Shown here: positions 53,580 to 57,845 of the stretch, one piece after another
How the letters are laid out: every line of letters begins with the position of its first letter
Position numbering within the stretch: the stretch's first letter is position 1
Virus record (IMG/VR): IMGVR_UViG_3300025810_000007
Coordinates: 1-57,845 of that record
Strand: one strand, 5' to 3'
Length of the DNA: 57,845 nucleotides
Origin: a virus
Notes under the pieces: generated by a model
The model's database searches: none
What the model was told of the DNA's origin: nothing
What the model saw: the letters and a program-made list of their open reading frames with translations, nothing else
Made by a program: the position numbers and the translations under genes

Positions 53580-54196
53580 GCTTCTATTGTTATGGGTCCT
53601 ATTGAACAACCATAACCTCCTCCTTTTATATTACCACTTGTAGCAGTATCTGAATTAACTGTAAAGAAGAAGAAATTTGAAACAAAATAATCAGATGTAC
53701 CTCTTCCTGGATTTCCGTCTCCTGTATCGGGAATATATTTTCCTGTTGTAACAGCATATCCTGAACCTTGACCTATTTGTGCACCTGTTATCCCATCAAA
53801 ATTAGGAATTGTTGCGTAAGCAAAAACAGGATTACTTGCTGTGCCTGTTCCTGGTGAAATTGTTGGGGGTCCTCTAAATAAATATGTTGTTCCATTTGTT
53901 AAACCGTGTCCAGGTGAAAATACATTTATAATTCCTGATCCTGCAGCATATGTTTCAAAACCATCTTGTGCTATCATTACAGTTGTAATTGGTTCTGTTC
54001 TATCTGGTCTTACTTGTAATAATGCAATACCATCTCCACCTGCTGGTTTTGGTTCTAATTGAGGTTGTTTTGGTTCAAACTCTGTGTAGTGAACAAATGA
54101 ACCATTCCATTCTCTAACCATTTCTCTATATGGAAACTCCATACCAGACCTGTCTGATATTGCTTTTGCATGTTTTCCTGTTGCATACTTTGACAT
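53576..54196 (-). CDS. Virion protein of the tail module (206 aa)
   Basis: 206 aa. The N-terminus MSKYATGKHAKAISDRSGME with YREMVREWNGSFVHYTEFEP is followed by a beta-rich C-terminal part (GGYGCSIGPITIEA at the end). Pro- and Gly-rich loops. I associate its first 45 residues with marine podovirus structural genes. Function unknown. Confidence 0.6.
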   Translation of the reverse strand: MSKYATGKHAKAISDRSGMEFPYREMVREWNGSFVHYTEFEPKQPQLEPKPAGGDGIALLQVRPDRTEPITTVMIAQDGFETYAAGSGIINVFSPGHGLTNGTTYLFRGPPTISPGTGTASNPVFAYATIPNFDGITGAQIGQGSGYAVTTGKYIPDTGDGNPGRGTSDYFVSNFFFFTVNSDTATSGNIKGGGYGCSIGPITIEA

Positions 54197-54948
54197 TATG
54201 TTCCTGGGTAATAAGCTTTTGGTGTTATATGTGTACTTGAAGCTGAACCATCTTCTGCAAGTGCTCTTTGTAATTCGTCTTCATAATATAATTTCATTTG
54301 TTGAGCTAGTTGTGGTGCATATTTTTGTGATAAATAAAAAGCAAGTCCAGCTGTCATACAAGGTACAAATCTAAATGGTACATCTGTTGCATTTGTATAA
54401 TCACCCACATCTTGTATTCTTTTTATATAATAAAAATGTAGGTCTTTAGATGCATTTGTAGAATCTGGTGTTGGGTAAACATGTATTCTAACTTTATCAA
54501 TAAATCTTTCTACCCAATATTGATTAGGTGTACCTTGTGAAAGTTTATTAGAAAAACCTGCATAAGTAGATCTATCTACTTTTGTCATCGGTGAGTCTGA
54601 TTGAGTAGTTTGAGTTCTATTATTTCTTAATTGTGCTTCAAGAACATCGGACATGCCATAGATTCCATTAGTAGGTGTAGTCGTTGCAGAAGTTCCATCA
54701 CTACTAGCTCTAAAAAAATCATAGTCTGACTGACCTTGAATTAAATCAAGATTAGTTTCGTCTATTTCCCAATAGTGAATACCTCTATTACCCCATTCTT
54801 GAAATAGAATATTAAGAGATCTTCTAGCAGATTTTAATTGATAACCCGCTACAGAATTTAGTCCAATACGTTCAAAAGCATCTTCTATTATCTCTTCAAT
54901 AGAAAAAGTTTTGTCGAACGTTGTAGTTCCCGAAGTAGTATTAGCCAT
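54196..54948 (-). CDS. Tail tubular protein A-like (250 aa)
   Basis: 250 aa. FSIEEIIEDAFERIGLNSVAGYQL gives the helical start; then ARRSLNILFQEWGNRGIHYW and YPTPDSTNASKDLHFYYIKR, ending in a helical segment (PQLAQQMKLYYEDELQRALA). This order fits podovirus tail-tube A (gp11) or P22 gp4-type adaptor proteins, which join portal and tail hub. No enzyme motif. Confidence 0.6.
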   Translation of the reverse strand: MANTTSGTTTFDKTFSIEEIIEDAFERIGLNSVAGYQLKSARRSLNILFQEWGNRGIHYWEIDETNLDLIQGQSDYDFFRASSDGTSATTTPTNGIYGMSDVLEAQLRNNRTQTTQSDSPMTKVDRSTYAGFSNKLSQGTPNQYWVERFIDKVRIHVYPTPDSTNASKDLHFYYIKRIQDVGDYTNATDVPFRFVPCMTAGLAFYLSQKYAPQLAQQMKLYYEDELQRALAEDGSASSTHITPKAYYPGT

Positions 54949-54956
54949 TTAAAATC

Positions 54957-55364
54957 CTATTCGTAAACTTTAATCCACTCACAAACAACTGTTCCGGTAT
55001 CTCCTGCTGTACAAGCTGGTAAAACTATGTTTACATCTCCAGTATAACCACTAGCTTTAGTGTTTTTTAAACCACCAAAATCAGAGTAATCATATTCCAT
55101 TTCACCATTTAAACTTTGAAATACAACATCAGTCGTTGCATCCCATTGCATACGTAATGCATCTGCTGGTGCAGTTACTGAAACGTTACAACTAACTTTA
55201 TTTAATCTTACAGTTAGGCAACTTTTTCCTGCTGGGCTTTTTGTTAATTCAGAAACATCAACAATTTTAGTTGTGCTCCCTGAATTATCAGAAACTACGT
55301 TGTAGTGTGTGATTAGTTTTTTTGCTCCGTCAAATACAGTTGTATTTAATACTGTGTCTGCCAT
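54957..55364 (-). CDS. Beta-rich virion protein (135 aa)
   Basis: 135 aa: NTTVFDGAKKLITHYNVVSD, GKSCLTVRLNKVSCNVSVTA, DVVFQSLNGEMEYDYSDFGG. A compact Cys-containing beta fold. It lies after a hairpin at 55388-55405. No named family. Confidence 0.6.
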   Translation of the reverse strand: MADTVLNTTVFDGAKKLITHYNVVSDNSGSTTKIVDVSELTKSPAGKSCLTVRLNKVSCNVSVTAPADALRMQWDATTDVVFQSLNGEMEYDYSDFGGLKNTKASGYTGDVNIVLPACTAGDTGTVVCEWIKVYE

Positions 55365-55387
55365 GTTTTTGTCCTCCTTTTAAAGGA

Positions 55388-55405
55388 CGCCTGCATTACC
55401 AGGCG
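55388..55405 (-). terminator. Hairpin between two virion genes
   Basis: On the minus strand CGCCTG-6-CAGGCG with flanking GG/CC pairs, followed by TCCTTT. It may partly end transcription between the 172-aa and 135-aa genes. Confidence 0.45.
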
Positions 55406-55420
55406 CCCCGAGTTAATTTA

Positions 55421-55939
55421 TTACGCGTCTGCGAATGGTGTTACTATTGTACCTGATCCAATTAATAAAGAATTATGAACCATGTATGTAGCAGTATCAA
55501 TCGCTGTGAAAGATACTACACTACCAACGATTCCACCTTTTGTAGAACCATTCATAGTAATAACATCGTTAGATGCACCTGGTACGAAAGCTTTTTTCGA
55601 ACCATCGTCAACACCAATCATGATAGCACCTTTAAATTTATCAGTACCATCAGTTAAGATGTCCATATCAGTTGCAGCTGTTTCAACAAAAAATGTGAAA
55701 GTTGCACCGATATTATTTAGATTATTAAAGTCATTATCACCTGCTGATGCGCCATTTGCATTTACATTGATTGAAGGTAAAGTAAATTTACCGTCAGCAT
55801 CATTGCAAAGTAAAATTCTACCCGCATGTGCAGCAACTGTTAATGTTGTGTCAGCTGTTAAGCTAACAGTCATACCAGGACCTGTACTTGTAAAGCCATT
55901 TTTAGAAATGACTGGTCCTGAAAACGTAGTGTTTGCCAT
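55421..55939 (-). CDS. Beta-rich virion protein, promoter-proximal (172 aa)
   Basis: 172 aa: TFSGPVISKNGFTSTGPGMT, then LTADTTLTVAAHAGRILLCN, IGATFTFFVETAATDMDILT. Looks like a head or tail decoration protein. It is first gene after the best promoter of the window (56024-56052) and a 10-bp inverted repeat, so it is likely made in large amounts. No named family. Confidence 0.6.
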   Translation of the reverse strand: MANTTFSGPVISKNGFTSTGPGMTVSLTADTTLTVAAHAGRILLCNDADGKFTLPSINVNANGASAGDNDFNNLNNIGATFTFFVETAATDMDILTDGTDKFKGAIMIGVDDGSKKAFVPGASNDVITMNGSTKGGIVGSVVSFTAIDTATYMVHNSLLIGSGTIVTPFADA

Positions 55940-55959
55940 AGTGTTATCCTCCTAGTTAT

Positions 55960-56004
55960 TTGAATATCGTCTCTAGGCCGTCGACTATACGCGTCGATAT
56001 TCAA
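55960..56004 (-). repeat. Perfect 10-bp inverted repeat in a virion leader
   Basis: TTGAATATCG (55960-55969) faces CGATATTCAA (55995-56004). It lies between the expected transcription start near 56017 and the ATG at 55939, so it forms a leader hairpin. Confidence 0.75.
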
Positions 56005-56023
56005 TTTAATGTATAGTAAAGAT

Positions 56024-56052
56024 ATTATATGTTATTTTTTAGTAGAGTGCAA
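56024..56052 (-). promoter_or_regulatory. Strong -10 promoter of the virion unit
   Basis: On the minus strand TTGCAC (56052-56047), 17 bases, TATAAT (56029-56024). The -10 is perfect and the spacing ideal; the -35 is poor. It should drive the genes from 55939 downward. Confidence 0.6.
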
Positions 56053-56095
56053 GAGAGCCTACGGTATTTATGCATTTCAGCGATGTAGCTTTTGA

Positions 56096-56305
56096 TTAAG
56101 TAGCTACAGAAACTTGTGGAGCGGCACCTTCAATAGTATTTTGCCTGTGAGCAATTTTAGCTTCTTCAAGCTTAATGTCAGTAATGACTTGTTTAACTTT
56201 GTCATCGATTCTGACCATTTCAAGAGTGTATCTACCATTAGACAGATGCTCCTGTTCCCACTTCAACTCCAAGGACCTTTTTTGTTTGTATAGGTCTTGT
56301 ATCAT
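56096..56305 (-). CDS. Small helical protein, overlapping frame (69 aa)
   Basis: 69 aa from ATG at 56305, with AGGAGG just upstream. A charged helix (MIQDLYKQKRSLELKWEQEH, then LEMVRIDDKVKQVITDIKLE) that may be a coiled coil. It overlaps the previous gene by 65 bases in another frame, and both read like real protein. Function unknown. Confidence 0.6.
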   Translation of the reverse strand: MIQDLYKQKRSLELKWEQEHLSNGRYTLEMVRIDDKVKQVITDIKLEEAKIAHRQNTIEGAAPQVSVAT

Positions 56306-56495
56306 CAACAACCTCCTCATAGGTTATTCTGTTTACTCGGTTATCATATGATATACCAAGATATTCCCAATTTATACTCTTTTCTCCCAGTTTGTCAAGG
56401 ATTGACTGTTCAAGAGAAATAGCAGTATCTTCTGCAAAAACATTAAATTTTGCATAGTGATCATATGCCCATATTTTTACTGTGAAGTTTTTCAT
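56238..56495 (-). CDS. Hypothetical protein downstream of capsid (85 aa)
   Basis: 85 aa from ATG at 56495, which has GTGGGA before it; the longer reading from 56507 lacks one. NFTVKIWAYDHYAKFNVFAE, then INWEYLGISYDNRVNRITYE look like a small beta-rich fold. It follows a strong hairpin after the capsid gene, so it may be made at a lower level. Confidence 0.6.
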   Translation of the reverse strand: MKNFTVKIWAYDHYAKFNVFAEDTAISLEQSILDKLGEKSINWEYLGISYDNRVNRITYEEVVDDTRPIQTKKVLGVEVGTGASV

Positions 56496-56518
56496 GAATC
56501 CCACCATTTATGTTGTAA

Positions 56519-56544
56519 ATGGGGCCGTTTTAAGGCGGCCCCAT
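56519..56544 (-). terminator. Terminator hairpin after the major capsid gene
   Basis: ATGGGGCCG (56519-56527) and CGGCCCCAT (56536-56544) form a perfect nine-pair stem over eight bases. It begins 13 bases after the capsid stop. On the minus strand it is followed by TTTAC, a short U-tract, so partial termination is likely. Confidence 0.6.
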
Positions 56545-56556
56545 AAAATTTATTGA

Positions 56557-57468
56557 TTACGCACCTTCAACGCCGAAGATACCTCTAGGGTCAGATACAC
56601 CAAATGAGTATCTTTCTCTAGCTTTGTATCTTACGTTTCCAGTATCGAAGTCACCTTCCATTGCAGTTGTCAATGGAGCTCTGTTGAACATTTTCATTCC
56701 ATTTGGAATGTCTGTTAAGATATAAAACGCATCTGTATCAGTTAGGTAATTGTTCACTCTATAACCTTGAGGAATCATACCCATAGATACGATAGCATTG
56801 ATATCGTTATCAGCTGTTCCAGTTCTACCTTGAGACTTCATAAGTCTTTCAGCTGTGAATTGTAGCTCTGAAGGAATAATCATTTTTACTCCTCTTGCAG
56901 CAATTCTTAAACCTCTTTCGTCAGTCATTTGACCGATGTCGATCAAAGATTGCTCTAACGAAGTTTCGTTTAAGTCAGCTTGAGTAGTCAACGTGTTCTG
57001 GAAAGTTCCAGATACTGTTGGGTGAGATGTGTTAAACAAACTAACGCCGTCACCTGAATCAAAACCATCCGTTGAAGGAAGACCTTGAATTAAAGGTTCT
57101 ACCGCTTTTACTTGTTTAGCGTTACTCATAGATCTTGCTAAAGCTTTTGTATATCTAGACGCAAGTCTGTCATACAAGTTGTCCTCGATCGCTTCTTCAG
57201 TGATCGCGAATGCTAAAGCTACAGTCTCGTGAGTGTATCTCGCAGTGAAAGTTTCTTGTGCTTCATCAAATGATACACCAGATCCTTCACCTTTTACTTG
57301 TGCGTTTGCAAAGCCACTTAACATTACTTCCTCTTCGAAAGCTCTGTCAGATGCTTCTTCAGTATAAATTTCAGCATGCTGATTTTCATACCTTTTGTAT
57401 TCCAAGCCGAACAGTGCGTTCAAACCTGGCTCTAGTTCTTTAACTAGTTGTGATCGTGATATTGCCAT
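56557..57468 (-). CDS. Major capsid protein
   Basis: 303 aa. Starts MAISRSQLVKELEPGLNALF, has YTEEASDRAFEEEVMLSGFA, then VALAFAITEEAIEDNLYDRL and KMIIPSELQFTAERLMKSQG, ending YSFGVSDPRGIFGVEGA. This is the pattern I know from Mu gpT-like and related HK97-fold capsid proteins. It builds the shell. It is preceded by the 186-aa protein, whose gene is split across the contig ends, and followed by a terminator hairpin. Confidence 0.82.
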   Translation of the reverse strand: MAISRSQLVKELEPGLNALFGLEYKRYENQHAEIYTEEASDRAFEEEVMLSGFANAQVKGEGSGVSFDEAQETFTARYTHETVALAFAITEEAIEDNLYDRLASRYTKALARSMSNAKQVKAVEPLIQGLPSTDGFDSGDGVSLFNTSHPTVSGTFQNTLTTQADLNETSLEQSLIDIGQMTDERGLRIAARGVKMIIPSELQFTAERLMKSQGRTGTADNDINAIVSMGMIPQGYRVNNYLTDTDAFYILTDIPNGMKMFNRAPLTTAMEGDFDTGNVRYKARERYSFGVSDPRGIFGVEGA

Positions 57469-57845
57469 TATTGTTCTCCTATTCTAGCTTTACGATTGTA
57501 GCTCAATTAGATTAGCAACTACTACTACAGATCTGAAAGCCGCATTTTCATCGTTTTCAGGATCTTCAGCAGATCGAAGTAATCTCCAAGAGTCTGCATC
57601 AGCACTTGTATCTCCGATATCTAACGTAGCTGAAGACTGACCAGTAGTTGTACTACCAGCTGTTGTATTCATATCATACGTTTCTAGATATCCAGATTGC
57701 GCTACTGCAGCATCTGTTGCTACTACATATTGTTGTTGTGGGTTATCGAATACAAATGCATCGATATCTTCTGAGTTTGCTGGTGTTACTTGAACGTAAT
57801 GATTCGCAAACGTCGGCTTTAAAGTTGTAGCCGCGTTGTAGAATA
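57449..57845. repeat. Right copy of contig-end repeat
   Basis: Partner of bases 1-397: 127 identical bases (57449-57575), then about 22 substitutions to the end. The overlap includes the start of the capsid gene and the 3' part of a variant decoration gene. Confidence 0.9.
57490..57845 (-). CDS. Second allele of the decoration protein, 5' truncated
   Basis: The last 118 codons of the 186-aa protein in a variant form, cut by the contig end. Most of the substitutions relative to 42-602 are silent or conservative, but they include YDMNASAGSTT against YDMNTTAGSTT and VATDDAVAQSG against VATDAAVAQSG. The frame stays open, so it is a real allele from another strain or copy and not an error. Confidence 0.75.
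   Translation of the reverse strand, partial: FYNAATTLKPTFANHYVQVTPANSEDIDAFVFDNPQQQYVVATDAAVAQSGYLETYDMNTTAGSTTTGQSSATLDIGDTSADADSWRLLRSAEDPENDENAAFRSVVVVANLIELQS

Noticed and set aside
1-57845. Lysogeny genes (integrase, repressor, attachment sites)
   Set aside because: None recognised; the ribbon-helix-helix protein alone does not imply lysogeny.

Overview
The window is an AT-rich marine-type tailed-phage genome. It has no integrase, repressor, tRNA, rRNA, CRISPR array, phage RNA polymerase or long tape-measure gene. The terminase/P22-like portal/GroES/scaffold/capsid order, the large internal-virion-like proteins and the missing tape measure point to a lytic, short-tailed (podovirus-like) phage of a marine bacterium. 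Gene families resemble those of uncultured marine phages and pelagiphages; the host is inferred, not shown. The two ends carry the same locus: bases 1-397 and 57449-57845 are identical for 127 bases and then differ at about 22 positions. The map is therefore effectively circular, and the contig closes through two variants of one capsid-associated gene.

Layout. Right end plus 1-11.5 kb (minus strand): packaging and head module, with major capsid protein, putative decoration protein, scaffold, GroES-like protein, a row of tiny basic proteins, holin-like protein, portal, two proteins with shared GGRIG motifs, and large terminase. 11.7-13.8 kb: small minus-strand early-type genes, including two overlapping membrane ORFs of 42 and 54 codons. 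13.85-15.35 kb: a GC-richer plus-strand island with a structured untranslated region, heptanucleotide AAGCNNC arrays, two short ORFs and a Cys-rich Gp88-like protein; the last array runs into a VRR-NUC nuclease gene. 16.1-24 kb: small terminase on the plus strand, then a dense minus-strand string with five 2OG-Fe(II) oxygenases, a PD-(D/E)XK nuclease, a LAGLIDADG protein, a ribbon-helix-helix protein, zinc-finger proteins and small membrane or secreted proteins. 24.2-26.2 kb: lysis-like membrane proteins, including a possible nested holin. 26.2-34.6 kb: replication, with DNA polymerase A, DUF3310-like protein, SF1 helicase, Prim-Pol primase, putative ssDNA-binding protein and SNF2 helicase. 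34.6-36.4 kb: two more oxygenases, an M15 endolysin and a membrane coiled-coil protein. 36.4-56.5 kb (minus): virion genes, with a 1405-aa internal protein, three more GGRIG-motif proteins, a 728-aa tail hub-like protein, two oxygenases, a Gly-rich adhesin, fibres, a cupredoxin-like repeat protein, connector and tail-tube-like proteins.

Genes are packed with 1-4 base stop/start overlaps, so translational coupling is likely throughout. Recognisable promoters are sigma70-like (TTGACA, 16-18 bases, AT-rich -10). Several sit so close to the ATG that the messages should be leaderless, and two or three are palindromic and fire both ways. The most unusual features are nine 2OG-Fe(II) oxygenases of three types, the AAGCNNC heptamer arrays ending in promoters, and the 11-base motif array at 17.5-17.8 kb. 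All calls are from reading the sequence; no database search was run.
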